In this document: positions 36,012 through 44,212 of the stretch, in pieces | Position numbering within the stretch: position 1 is the stretch's first letter | Layout: every line of letters begins with the position of its first letter | Assembly: GCA_002238925.1 (NCBI GenBank) | Contig: MPNH01000022.1 | Span: 1 to 64,000, forward strand | Reading direction: 5' to 3' | DNA from: Spirochaetaceae bacterium bin103 | Lineage (GTDB): Bacteria; Spirochaetota; Spirochaetia; SZUA-6; Bin103 | DNA: 64,000 bases | The notes under the pieces: model-generated | Databases searched by the model: none | What the model was told of the DNA's origin: nothing | What the model saw: the letters and a program-made list of their open reading frames with translations, nothing else | Program-made: the position numbers and the translations under genes

Positions 36012-37652
36012 TCAGTTGTGCAGAAGGTGTGCGGCGGCCCGCTTGGCCTGCTCCAGGTCGGCGGCGAACGACTGCGGCGGCAGGCGGTCGAATATGCCCA
36101 GCGCGGTAAGGGAGGCCTTCAAACCTCCGGAGAGGCCGGCGACGATGCAACCCTTGTCCTGGCCGAGCACGCTGCCGTTGATCAGCTCCTCCATCGCCAT
36201 CGCGGCGTTGTCGTCCATTGCCTCGGTCTCGCTGAAGTCGAAAATCACCACCTCGTGGTCCGCCAGGTCGGGGCTGATGACCCGTACGATCTCGCGCGCG
36301 GAGGCGATCGAGTAGCGGCCGCGCAGGGACAGCAGCCCGACGCGGGCGTGGAACGGATCGGCGCCGGCGGGCAGGTGGTCCTCGCCGAACAGGATCAGGT
36401 CCAGGAGCGGGGTGGAAACGGTCTGGTTGATCTCTCCGCGCTGCGAGCGCATCGCGTGCGCCATGCCGGCAATGAAGAAGCCGACCGCGATGGCGGAGAT
36501 TACGTCGACAAACGTGGACAGTGCCGCGGTGAGCAGGGTCACGATGCCGATCTCCGGCGAAAGCTTCGGGATGCGGCGCAGAAAGCGCACGTCCATCATG
36601 TCCCAGCCGACCTTGATCAGGATGCCGGCGAACGCGGCGTTGGGGATCCAGGCCAGCGTGTTGCCGAGGCCGAGCAGCACGGCGAGCAGGACCGCCGCGC
36701 ACACCACTCCGGTCACCGGCGTACGCCCGCCCGATCTCGCCGCCAGCAGCGAACAGGGCGCCGACGCCGCGCCGGGCAGCGCACCGATCAGGCCGGCCGC
36801 GATGTTGCCCACCCCAAGGCCGAACAGCTCCCGGTTGGGCTTGTGGTTGCGCCCCGCGATCGGATCGATGATCAACGCCGTCAACAGGTTGTAGATCGAA
36901 CTGAGAAACGCCAGGATCAGGGCCGGCTGGATGGCGTTCACCAGCACGGAGGTGGTGAGCACCGGCGCCTGCAGCGCCGGAATGCCGATCTCTGGTTCAC
37001 CGATGCGGGCCGCTCCGTCGAACAGCAGCGCGCCCGCGACCGTGGCGGCGATTAGCGCGACCAGCGCGTTGGGCACCACGCGGTGCAGCTTGGCCGGCCA
37101 CAGCATGAACACCAGCAGCGAGATGGTAGCCACGGCGAACGCGTCGACGTTGAGGTTGGCCAGCGCCCGCGGCCAGGAAGCGATGATGGCCACCACCCCG
37201 ATACCCGGCTCGACCGGGGCGCCCACGAACCACAGGGTCTGGGTCATGAAGATGTACCCGCCCACGCCCACGAACACGCCGCGCACCACCGAGAACGGCA
37301 GCCAGTTGATGAACCGGCCAAGACGCAGCAGCCCGAACGCGATCTGCATCAGACCGGCCATCATCACGATGGTGAACGCCTCAGCCATGCTGTCGGCGTA
37401 GGTGCCGATGATCACCGCCGTGAAGATGGTCACAATCGCGCTCGGCCCGGAGATCATGGGGGCGGCGCCGCCGAGCACCGCGGTGAACAGGCCGACAGCA
37501 ATCGCGCCGTAGAACGCCGCCACCGGCCCGAGCCCGGACAGCACGCCGAACCCGAGCGCCACCGGCACCATCATCACCGCCGACACGATGCCGCCGAACA
37601 CGTCTCCCTTGAGATCACTCAGCCCGTACGTCTGCCGACTGTCGCTGCCCAT
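36012..37652 (-). CDS. SulP-family anion transporter with STAS domain
   Basis: A 546-residue membrane protein. The start MGSDSRQTYGLSDLKGDVFG is followed by about 12-14 membrane segments with SulP features (SAVMMVPVALGFGVLSGLGP, PMISGPSAIVTIFTAV, VGNIAAGLIGALPGAA). The C-terminal ~110 residues form a STAS domain (LLSLRGRYSIASAREIVRVI, HEVVIFDFSETEAMDDNAAM). SulP proteins move sulfate, bicarbonate or related anions. The divergent neighbour is a sulfatase gene, which makes sulfate handling plausible but not proven. Confidence 0.88.
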   Translation of the reverse strand: MGSDSRQTYGLSDLKGDVFGGIVSAVMMVPVALGFGVLSGLGPVAAFYGAIAVGLFTAVLGGAAPMISGPSAIVTIFTAVIIGTYADSMAEAFTIVMMAGLMQIAFGLLRLGRFINWLPFSVVRGVFVGVGGYIFMTQTLWFVGAPVEPGIGVVAIIASWPRALANLNVDAFAVATISLLVFMLWPAKLHRVVPNALVALIAATVAGALLFDGAARIGEPEIGIPALQAPVLTTSVLVNAIQPALILAFLSSIYNLLTALIIDPIAGRNHKPNRELFGLGVGNIAAGLIGALPGAASAPCSLLAARSGGRTPVTGVVCAAVLLAVLLGLGNTLAWIPNAAFAGILIKVGWDMMDVRFLRRIPKLSPEIGIVTLLTAALSTFVDVISAIAVGFFIAGMAHAMRSQRGEINQTVSTPLLDLILFGEDHLPAGADPFHARVGLLSLRGRYSIASAREIVRVISPDLADHEVVIFDFSETEAMDDNAAMAMEELINGSVLGQDKGCIVAGLSGGLKASLTALGIFDRLPPQSFAADLEQAKRAAAHLLHN

Positions 37653-37777
37653 GGTACCGGCATCATCCCCTGATTAGCGCCAGTTCTGCAAAACGCGCGT
37701 CGTTGCAGGCCGTATAAGGCCTGGTGGCGGTCTCGCGCATTTGGCGTATTCTTGCAGCCAAAGGAGAAACCCATCAC

Positions 37778-39256
37778 GTGAGCCGGCCCAATATCATCCT
37801 GATCATCACTGACCAACAGCGCCACGAAACAATCCGAGCACTCGGTTTTCCCCACGTCGACACCCCGCATCTCGACGCTCTGGTGCGCGACGGGGTGTCG
37901 TTCAGCCAATGCCACGTTACGGCGCCCTCCTGCGGGCCGTCGCGCGCGAGCCTGTTTACCGGCTACTTCCCGCACAACGCGGGCGCGCAGCGCAACAACG
38001 ATCCCTGGCCGCGCACCTGGGTGGAGGACCTGCGCGCGGCCGGCTACTACTGCGTCAACGTCGGCAAGATGCACGCCACCCCGTATACCGGCATGCACGG
38101 CTTTCACGAGCGGTTCGTGGTCGAGAACAAGCAGCGCCGCTACGGCGAGCCGCTGTGGAGTGGCAACCCGCACGTATTCGACGACGAGTGGGACAAGGCG
38201 CTGGCCACGCACGGCCTCGACCGCCCGGAGAAGCCGTTGTACCGTGCCTGGCCGGACGTGGCCGAGCGCCAGGGCGCCTACGAGTGGCCGCTGCCGGAAC
38301 AGCTGCACCCGGACGTATTCGTCGGCGACCTGGCGCTGCGCTGGATCGACAACGCGCCGGAGGTGCCCGGCGAACCGCTGTTCCTGGAGATCGGCTTTCC
38401 CGGACCGCACCCGCCCTACGATCCGGTCGAGTCCTACGCGCGGCCCTACCTGGAGCGGGAACTGCCGATCCTGGAGGCCACCGCCGAGGAACTGGCGGCA
38501 CAGCCGGCGACGCTGAAGGCACTGCGCGCGCGTATGGCCGAGCTGTTCGCGGATTCCATCGCCTTCGACCCGCTGGCGCCGCCCGAGCAGCGCCACCGGC
38601 AGCGCGCTTACTACCTGGCCAACGTCACCATGATCGACGAACAGGTGGGCAGGATCATGGCGCGCCTGCGCGAGCGCGGGTTTCTGGACGACGCGGTGGT
38701 GGTCTTCACCTCCGACCACGGCGACAGTCTCGGCGACCACGGCCTGGTGGAGAAGTGGAACATGTACGACTCCAGTGTGCGGGTACCGCTGGTGGTGTCG
38801 GCGCCGGAACGGTTTGCCGGCGGACGTACCGTCGATGCCCTCACCCAGTGGTTTGACATCGGTCCCACGGTGCTTGAGCTGGCCGGCGTGCAGCCGCCGC
38901 CGAAGATGGAAGCGCAATCCCTTCTGCCGCACCTGGAGGGTGTCCCCGATGCGCCGGAGCGGCGCTACGTGTACAGCGAGCACGTCCCCGACGTGATGCT
39001 GCAGCAGGTCGACCACCTGTTGATGATCCGCGACCGCCGCTACAAGCTGGTGCAGTACCTGGGCACGGGAGACGGCCAGCTATTCGACCTGGAGCAGGAT
39101 CCGGACGAGTTGCGCAACCTGTGGGGCAGCGCCCGCCACGCCGGGATTCGCGCGACGCTGGCCAACCAGTTGCAGCACTGGTTCGTGACCAGCACCACGG
39201 CCGCCGCCGGCTGGCAGCAGTCCCCGGCGGCGGGACCGAAGGGCTCCCGGCAGTGA
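37778..39256 (+). CDS. Type I (formylglycine) sulfatase
   Basis: A 492-residue sulfatase. GTG 37778 is chosen because AAAGGAG lies about 10 nt upstream and the product starts VSRPNIILIITDQQRHET, the usual metal-binding N-terminus. The activation motif is C52-G-P-S-R in TAPSCGPSRASLFTG, so Cys would be converted to formylglycine by a maturase encoded elsewhere. Other signatures: NVGKMHATPY, VVVFTSDHGDSLGDHGLVEK and KLVQYLGTGDGQLFDLEQDP. There is no signal peptide, so it probably desulfates imported saccharides in the cytoplasm. Confidence 0.9.
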   Translation: MSRPNIILIITDQQRHETIRALGFPHVDTPHLDALVRDGVSFSQCHVTAPSCGPSRASLFTGYFPHNAGAQRNNDPWPRTWVEDLRAAGYYCVNVGKMHATPYTGMHGFHERFVVENKQRRYGEPLWSGNPHVFDDEWDKALATHGLDRPEKPLYRAWPDVAERQGAYEWPLPEQLHPDVFVGDLALRWIDNAPEVPGEPLFLEIGFPGPHPPYDPVESYARPYLERELPILEATAEELAAQPATLKALRARMAELFADSIAFDPLAPPEQRHRQRAYYLANVTMIDEQVGRIMARLRERGFLDDAVVVFTSDHGDSLGDHGLVEKWNMYDSSVRVPLVVSAPERFAGGRTVDALTQWFDIGPTVLELAGVQPPPKMEAQSLLPHLEGVPDAPERRYVYSEHVPDVMLQQVDHLLMIRDRRYKLVQYLGTGDGQLFDLEQDPDELRNLWGSARHAGIRATLANQLQHWFVTSTTAAAGWQQSPAAGPKGSRQ

Positions 39257-39297
39257 CGCGCTCGTTCGCCAGGATCCTGAGCCCTGAGCCCTGAGCC

Positions 39298-39312
39298 GGG
39301 AACATTTTTCCC
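39298..39312. promoter_or_regulatory. Inverted repeat, possible activator site upstream of the sigma-54 promoter
   Basis: GGGAA-CATTT-TTCCC, about 85 bp upstream of the -24 element, at the distance usual for enhancer sites of NtrC-type regulators. Three direct TGAGCC copies lie just before it (about 39277-39297). The assignment to the regulator at 41.6 kb is inference. Confidence 0.35.
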
Positions 39313-39397
39313 ACTCGCCGCGGTGGCGGGCACAATTCGCTCGGGCCACTGCGCCGCCGGCTGCCGAGGGCTGCGACTGAGGCGACGTTTCCGGACT

Positions 39398-39413
39398 TGG
39401 CACGCTTTCTGCT
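39398..39413 (+). promoter_or_regulatory. Sigma-54 (-24/-12) promoter
   Basis: TGGCACGCTTTCTGCT matches the consensus TGGCACG-N4-TTGCA at all of the first seven positions, with the GG (39399-39400) and GC (39411-39412) dinucleotides at the exact required spacing. A transcript would start near 39424, ahead of the PDZ-protein ATG at 39462. The operon encodes an NtrC-type activator with GAFTGA motif. Confidence 0.75.
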
Positions 39414-39461
39414 TAAGCATGGTTATCCAAACCACAACCGCAACAGCGGAGGAGGACTACC

Positions 39462-40091
39462 ATGAGCAAGCACGGAGATTCCGTGGTTCGCGAGACGACA
39501 GAGTCGGTGCAGGGGCATCGACCGCAGACCGGCCGGTTCCGGGTCGGTATTCGCAAGTACAAGAAGAGCGTGATTTTCGGATGCGCGGCCGTGGCCGCGG
39601 CGCTCGTCGTGCTGCCGGCAGCGGCCCGCACCTGGCACGGTCTGTGGACCAACGACGCGGAGACCGGCGCCCTGGTGGCGACTGTCGACCCGGACGGGCC
39701 GGCCGGCAGCGCCGGGCTGCAGCGCGGCGACATCATCGTGGGCGTCGATGGCACCGCGATCGAGAATCATCGCGATTTTCTGGACGCGATCGGCGACAAC
39801 GCCGTCGATGACACGCTCGGCCTCGAACTGCGGCGCGGCAACGAGAGAGTGACCCTCTCCGTGACCGTTGGCGCAAACGTCCGCGGCCCGTATCTCGGGC
39901 TGCTGATCGTGCCCGGCGGCGCCGGCGCATTCCAAGCCGACACGTTCGGCGATCTGCAGGAGCGCCGTGGAAGAGGGTTTCGCGGCCGGGGCGCGGGCCG
40001 TGGCGGCTGGCACCGCGGCATGCCCTCGCAGCAGAATCAGGACAAGCTGCAACAGCAGAACACGTCGGCGGTGAGCGGCGGCTCGATATAG
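39462..40091 (+). CDS. Membrane-anchored PDZ-domain protein
   Basis: A 209-residue protein with a strong ribosome-binding site (GGAGGAGG) before ATG 39462. A basic N-terminal ~40 residues precede one membrane segment (KSVIFGCAAVAAALVVLPAA), then a single PDZ domain facing the periplasm (ATVDPDGPAGSAGLQRGDII, VGVDGTAIENHRDFLDAI). The tail is Gly/Arg-rich (RRGRGFRGRGAGRGGWHRG) and then Gln/Asn-rich. There is no protease domain. It precedes a two-component pair and is driven by a sigma-54-type promoter, so it may be the regulated output or a sensor accessory of that system. The exact role is unknown. Confidence 0.75.
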   Translation: MSKHGDSVVRETTESVQGHRPQTGRFRVGIRKYKKSVIFGCAAVAAALVVLPAAARTWHGLWTNDAETGALVATVDPDGPAGSAGLQRGDIIVGVDGTAIENHRDFLDAIGDNAVDDTLGLELRRGNERVTLSVTVGANVRGPYLGLLIVPGGAGAFQADTFGDLQERRGRGFRGRGAGRGGWHRGMPSQQNQDKLQQQNTSAVSGGSI

Positions 40092-40206
40092 CGCGACCTG
40101 ACCTGCCACCTGCACGGGGATGGCGGCCGGCGGCTGCCATCCCCGCTCGCAGTCCCGGTTCCGTTTCCGCGGCATCCGTGCTTGAATGGCGGTAGAGCGA
40201 CACACC

Positions 40207-41583
40207 ATGAAACAGCCGACACGGGGCGCACTGCTCGGCTTCGGCATAGCGCTGGCCGCATTTGCGGCGGTCAGCCTGCTGGCCACCCTTTCCCTGCGCG
40301 GCGAGCGCGAGCGCAACCGGCTGCTGGCGCAGTACGAGGCGGAACGGATTGCCTCCGGGCTGTTCCTGATCGTCGCCCAGGCCGCGGCCGGCGTCGACGT
40401 CGACGCCTCGCTCACCGAACCGATCATCCGCGCCGCCACCTACGACGCCGCCGGCCGCGTCGAGCCGATCCGCATCGGCGCCGTGCCGCCGAGCATCGAT
40501 CCCCAACTCCTGCAACCGGGCCAGGACCGCTTCGAATACGACCAGGCGCAACGCACCCTCACCCTCTATCGCCGCCGCTGGCTGCCAGACAACCTGCGCG
40601 CCCGCGGAACCGGACGCCGCGGCGGGCGGCGCCCGGACGGCCACGAGTACGTACTCCTGGAGATGGATGCGGCCGGCTACTTCCGCACCGACCGCCCGCC
40701 GCCTGCCGCCCCGATCCGAAGCACGGCTCTGAGCGCCCCCGTGGGGGGGGGCCCGGACGGCACCGAGTACCTGCTCCTGGAGATGGATGCGGCCGGCTAC
40801 TTCCGCACCGACCGCCGGCTGCTTGCCGCCCAGATCGGAAGCCCGTTTCTGATCGCCGCGGTGGTGGGCGGCGGCGCCGTGCTGATGCGCAACAATGCGC
40901 GCTTCCGGCGCCGCCTCGATGCCCAGCGCCAACTCGTGGAACTGGGCGAAGCGGCGCGCACGCTGACTCACGAGATCAAGAATCCGCTCAGCGCCATCCG
41001 TCTCAAGACCGCCATCCTGCGCCGCACCGCGGGCGGCAATGCCACGTCCGCCACGGACGCCATCGCCGACCTGCAGGTGATCGACGACGAGGTAAACCGC
41101 CTGGCGGTGCTCGCCGACCGGGTGGGCGAATTCATTCGCGACCCGGCCGGCAACCGCGGACCGATCGACCTCCGGCCTCTGCTCGACGCCCTGACCGAAC
41201 GCCATCCGGCGCTTGCGGTGCAGCGCCCCGATGCCCCGCTGACCGTGCGCTTCGACCGCGAGCGTCTGCGCTCGGTGCTCGACAACCTGGTGCTCAACGC
41301 CATCGAGAGCACGGTGGATTCGGCGCCCGTCGAAGTGGTGGCAGAGGCAACCGCCCGCCACGTGACCGTACGCATCCTCGATCGCGGGGCCGGCATTGCG
41401 GAGCGCGAGCGAGAGCGCGTGTTCGACCCGTTCTTCACCACCAAGCCGAAGGGCTCCGGCATCGGCCTGGCGATCTGCCGGCGGTTTGTGCACGCCGCCG
41501 GCGGCACCCTGGAGTTGCGCCCCCGCGCCGGCGGCGGCACCGAGGCGGTAGTTACCCTGCCGCAGGAGCGGCCCGCCTCATGA
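40207..41583 (+). CDS. Sensor histidine kinase
   Basis: From ATG 40207 (an upstream ATG 40186 also exists): TM1 RGALLGFGIALAAFAAVSLL, a periplasmic sensor region of about 180 residues, TM2 SPFLIAAVVGGGAVLM, then the kinase. The H-box has His-255 in ARTLTHEIKNPLSAIRLK; N-box VLDNLVLNAIEST; G1 ILDRGAGIAE; G2 FTTKPKGSGIGLAICRRFV. It autophosphorylates and should phosphorylate the regulator encoded next (ATGA overlap). The sensor region contains a suspect 120-bp tandem duplication at 40621-40860, so the true protein may be 40 residues shorter. Confidence 0.88.
   Translation: MKQPTRGALLGFGIALAAFAAVSLLATLSLRGERERNRLLAQYEAERIASGLFLIVAQAAAGVDVDASLTEPIIRAATYDAAGRVEPIRIGAVPPSIDPQLLQPGQDRFEYDQAQRTLTLYRRRWLPDNLRARGTGRRGGRRPDGHEYVLLEMDAAGYFRTDRPPPAAPIRSTALSAPVGGGPDGTEYLLLEMDAAGYFRTDRRLLAAQIGSPFLIAAVVGGGAVLMRNNARFRRRLDAQRQLVELGEAARTLTHEIKNPLSAIRLKTAILRRTAGGNATSATDAIADLQVIDDEVNRLAVLADRVGEFIRDPAGNRGPIDLRPLLDALTERHPALAVQRPDAPLTVRFDRERLRSVLDNLVLNAIESTVDSAPVEVVAEATARHVTVRILDRGAGIAERERERVFDPFFTTKPKGSGIGLAICRRFVHAAGGTLELRPRAGGGTEAVVTLPQERPAS
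40621..40860 (+). repeat. Imperfect 120-bp tandem duplication in the kinase gene
   Basis: Two 120-bp units (40621-40740 and 40741-40860) both encode a LLEMDAAGYFRTDR-containing segment. The first ends with base differences leading into a run of 9-10 G at 40742-40751; the second continues cleanly into the membrane helix. The length keeps the frame. The asymmetric decay toward G suggests a misassembled low-quality read tail. Confidence 0.75.
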
Positions 41584-42908
41584 AAGTGCTGGTGGCCGAC
41601 GACGAACGCAACATCCGCGAGTCGCTGCGCCGTTTCCTGGAGTTGGACGGCAACGCGGTGGCGACCGCCGACAACGGCCTCGCCGCCCAGCGGCGCATGC
41701 AGGAGGAGCCGTTCGGCGCCGCCATCGTCGACCTGAAGATGCCGGGCATGGACGGGCTGGAGCTGCTGCGCTGGATCCGCAGCGAGCGGCCGCGGCTGCC
41801 GGTGATCATGATCTCCGCCTTCGGAGAGGTGACCGACGCCGTAACCGCGATGAAGCTGGGCGCGCACGACTACGTGGTGAAGCCGTTCGATCCCGAGGAA
41901 CTGGTGCTGCGGCTCGGCAAGCTGGTGGAGGCTCAGGCGCTGCGCGACCACGCCGAAGTGGCCAGCCGCGGCGCCGCCGACTCGCCGCCGGAGCTCGGCG
42001 CCAGCCCGCCCATGGCCGCCATCGCCGCGCTGGTTCGCAAGGTCGCGCCCACCCCCACCACCGTGCTGATCACCGGCGAGAGCGGCACCGGCAAGGAAGT
42101 GGTCGCGCGCGCCCTGCACCACCATTCGCGGCGCTCCGGGCCGTTTATCCCGGTCAACTGCGGCGGCATTCCCGATGCCCTGCTGGAGAGTGAACTGTTC
42201 GGCTACGAGCGTGGTGCATTCACCGGCGCCGCGCAGCGCAAGGTCGGCATGTTCGAGCTGGCGGCCGCGGGCACCCTGTTTCTGGACGAAATCGGCGAGA
42301 TGCCGGGACCGTTGCAGGTAAAGCTGCTGCGCGCCGTGCAGGACCGCCGCATCCAGCGCCTGGGCGCCACCGCGCCGATCCCGATCGAGACCCGCCTGGT
42401 TGCCGCCACCAACCGCGACCTGGAGCAGGAGGTAGCGGCTGGACGGTTCCGCGAAGACCTGTACTACCGCCTCAACGTGGTGCGCGTGCACGTGCCGCCG
42501 CTGCGCGAACGGCGCACCGACCTGCCGCAGTTGGCGGGCCGCATCCTGGCGCGCCTCAACCAGACCATGGGACGGCAGGTGCAGGGCCTCGCACCGGCGG
42601 CCCTCACCGCGCTGGGCGGTTACGGATTTCCCGGCAACGTACGCGAACTGGAGAACATCCTGGAGCGAGCCGTGATCTTCGCCGAAGGCTCGACCATCGA
42701 GGCCGCAGATCTCGACCTGGGCGACACCGGCAACCGGCAACCCGGCTCCGGGTTCGAACACGCCGCCGGCACGCTCAAGGAAAACGAGCGTGCCCTTATC
42801 GCCGCCGCCCTCGCCCGCTGGGAGGGCAATCGCACGCGCGCAGCCGCCGAACTGGGCATTACCCGGCGCACCCTGTTCAACAAGCTGCGCCAGTACGGCC
42901 TCGACTGA
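41580..42908 (+). CDS. NtrC-family sigma-54-dependent response regulator
   Basis: A 442-residue regulator with three domains. Receiver (residues 1-~120): acidic pocket VADDER and phospho-acceptor D51 in AAIVDLKMPGMDG. AAA+ sigma-54 activator domain: Walker A GESGTGKEVVARALH, the GAFTGA loop in GYERGAFTGAAQRK, Walker B GTLFLDEIGEM. C-terminal Fis-type helix-turn-helix: WEGNRTRAAAELGITRRTLF. It overlaps the kinase gene (ATGA) and should activate the sigma-54 promoter at 39.4 kb, making a positive autoregulatory loop. A hairpin follows the stop codon. Confidence 0.93.
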   Translation: MKVLVADDERNIRESLRRFLELDGNAVATADNGLAAQRRMQEEPFGAAIVDLKMPGMDGLELLRWIRSERPRLPVIMISAFGEVTDAVTAMKLGAHDYVVKPFDPEELVLRLGKLVEAQALRDHAEVASRGAADSPPELGASPPMAAIAALVRKVAPTPTTVLITGESGTGKEVVARALHHHSRRSGPFIPVNCGGIPDALLESELFGYERGAFTGAAQRKVGMFELAAAGTLFLDEIGEMPGPLQVKLLRAVQDRRIQRLGATAPIPIETRLVAATNRDLEQEVAAGRFREDLYYRLNVVRVHVPPLRERRTDLPQLAGRILARLNQTMGRQVQGLAPAALTALGGYGFPGNVRELENILERAVIFAEGSTIEAADLDLGDTGNRQPGSGFEHAAGTLKENERALIAAALARWEGNRTRAAAELGITRRTLFNKLRQYGLD

Positions 42909-42926
42909 CCGCGCGCACGAAAAAAA

Positions 42927-42948
42927 GGGCCGCCCTGACGGGCGGCCC
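42927..42948. terminator. Strong GC hairpin after the two-component operon
   Basis: Perfect 9-bp stem GGGCCGCCC/GGGCGGCCC with TGAC loop, beginning 19 bp after the regulator stop. Nine bases just before it (42918-42926) are mostly A, so as a canonical terminator with a U-tract it fits minus-strand transcription; on the plus strand it may still act as a 3'-end hairpin. Confidence 0.6.
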
Positions 42949-42958
42949 GCGTAAGTTA

Positions 42959-42982
42959 GTCCGAGTGATCCCTCACTCGGAC
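42959..42982. terminator. Second adjacent hairpin
   Basis: Perfect 10-bp stem GTCCGAGTGA/TCACTCGGAC with a TCCC loop, 10 bp after the first hairpin. There is no T-run after it. It may be a 3'-end stabiliser or a partner in a tandem terminator. Confidence 0.5.
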
Positions 42983-43248
42983 ACGTATCTCACACAAACT
43001 ACAACTACCTCCTCAACATCAAAGTCTCGTTGGCATGGACCGCCGCTTGTGAGGCGGCCCGACCCGGGGTGCCGTCAACGACGCCATGCCCAGGCCCAAT
43101 AACGGGCATCGTTCACGGCCCAACATGCCGCACTGCCGCAACGGGTGTCAATCCCCTATCAATCCCCTTTCCCACGAAGGGATCCATCGCAATTGACAAG
43201 TGCCGGCATCCGTCATTTCCTAACGTAAACCGACGAGGAGCCCGCCCC
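42983..43248. other. Upstream region of the isomerase gene pair
   Basis: No gene seen. Together with the two hairpins this gives 340 bp without coding sequence. It is less GC-rich than the surroundings in places (43141-43230) and likely carries the promoter of the sugar isomerase genes; I cannot point to specific elements. Confidence 0.4.
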
Positions 43249-44212
43249 ATGCAACTTGGCATTTTCGCCTATACATTCGTGCGCCCGACCGTCGAGGAGG
43301 CATTCGATGCCGTGCGTGCGCATGGCTTGGCGAACACGGAGTGGAACTACGTCGCGATCGCGCAGCAGGAAGTTCCCGACCAGGTCGACCCCGCGTTCGC
43401 CGAGCGCGTGCGCGTGGCGGCCGCCGAACGCGGCATCTCCATCGACTCGATCGCCGGCTACACCAACCTGGTCGATCCCGACCCGGAACGCAGGCGGGCC
43501 GGGGTGCCGCGGCGGGGGCGGCGGGCGCGGGCGCGTGGCGCCCGCCGAACGCGGCATCTCCATCGACTCGATCGCCGGCTACACCAACCTGGTCGATCCC
43601 GACCCGGAACGCAGGCGGGCCGGGTTGCAGCGGCTGTGCGGGCTGATCCGTACCGCCCGCGCGCACGGCGCCGACAAGGTCGCGCTGTGCACCGGCAGCC
43701 GCGACGCCGACAGCATGTGGCGCTGGCACGACGGCAACGACGACGCCGATGCATGGAACGACCTGCTGGCCTCGCTCGGCGTGTGCATCGAGGCCGCCGA
43801 GGAGGCCGGCGTTACGCTGGTGTTCGAGCCGGAGGTGAACAACGTCGTGCACACCGCGCGCAAGGCGCGCCGGTTGCTGGACGAACTGCAGTCTGCCCGC
43901 CTCAAGGTGGTATTCGACGGCGCCAACATCTACCACAAGGGCGAGCTGGCGCGCCAGCAGGAGATGCTCAGCGAGGCGATCGACCTGCTCGGCGCCGACA
44001 TCGCACTCGCGCATGCCAAGGACATCGAGGAGGACGGCGACGCCGGACACGCTGCCGCCGGTACCGGCAAGCTCGATTTCGGCCACTACCTGAGCGAGTT
44101 GGCGCGGTCGGGTTACGACGGACCGCTGCTGATCCACGGCCTCGATGAGCACCAGGTGCCGGAAAGCGTGCGATTTCTGCGCGGCCACCTCGAGGGCGGC
44201 GGCACATGCTGA
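43249..44212 (+). CDS. Sugar phosphate isomerase/epimerase-like TIM barrel (frame broken by a duplication)
   Basis: Start MQLGIFAYTFVRPTVEEAFD is typical of xylose-isomerase-like TIM barrels. The frame from ATG 43249 breaks at about 43500 and resumes +1 (GLQRLCGLIRTARAHGADKV, TLVFEPEVNNVVHTARKA, RLKVVFDGANIYHKGELA, IALAHAKDIEEDG with metal-ligand positions). A 121-bp imperfect tandem duplication at 43412-43653 causes the shift; collapsing it restores a 280-residue protein. It overlaps the next isomerase-like gene by 7 bp. It probably isomerises or epimerises a ketose; the substrate is unknown. Confidence 0.8.
43412..43653 (+). repeat. 121-bp imperfect tandem duplication with G-rich junction
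   Basis: Unit 1 (43412-43532) and unit 2 (43533-43653) share GCGTGGCG, then the codons for AERGISIDSIAGYTNLVDPD. The last ~30 bases of unit 1 align to unit 2 with T and A changed to G or C, giving a G-rich tail. The 121-bp length breaks the gene frame. Confidence 0.85.

Noticed and set aside
40832-40841. Ten bases identical to the start of a common sequencing adapter (AGATCGGAAG)
   Set aside because: The match is only 10 nt, the surrounding codons continue normally into the second membrane helix, and the adapter does not extend further.
43030-43248. In-frame N-terminal extension of the first isomerase-like gene
   Set aside because: Family homology starts exactly at ATG 43249, and the extra residues are Pro/Thr-rich without motif.
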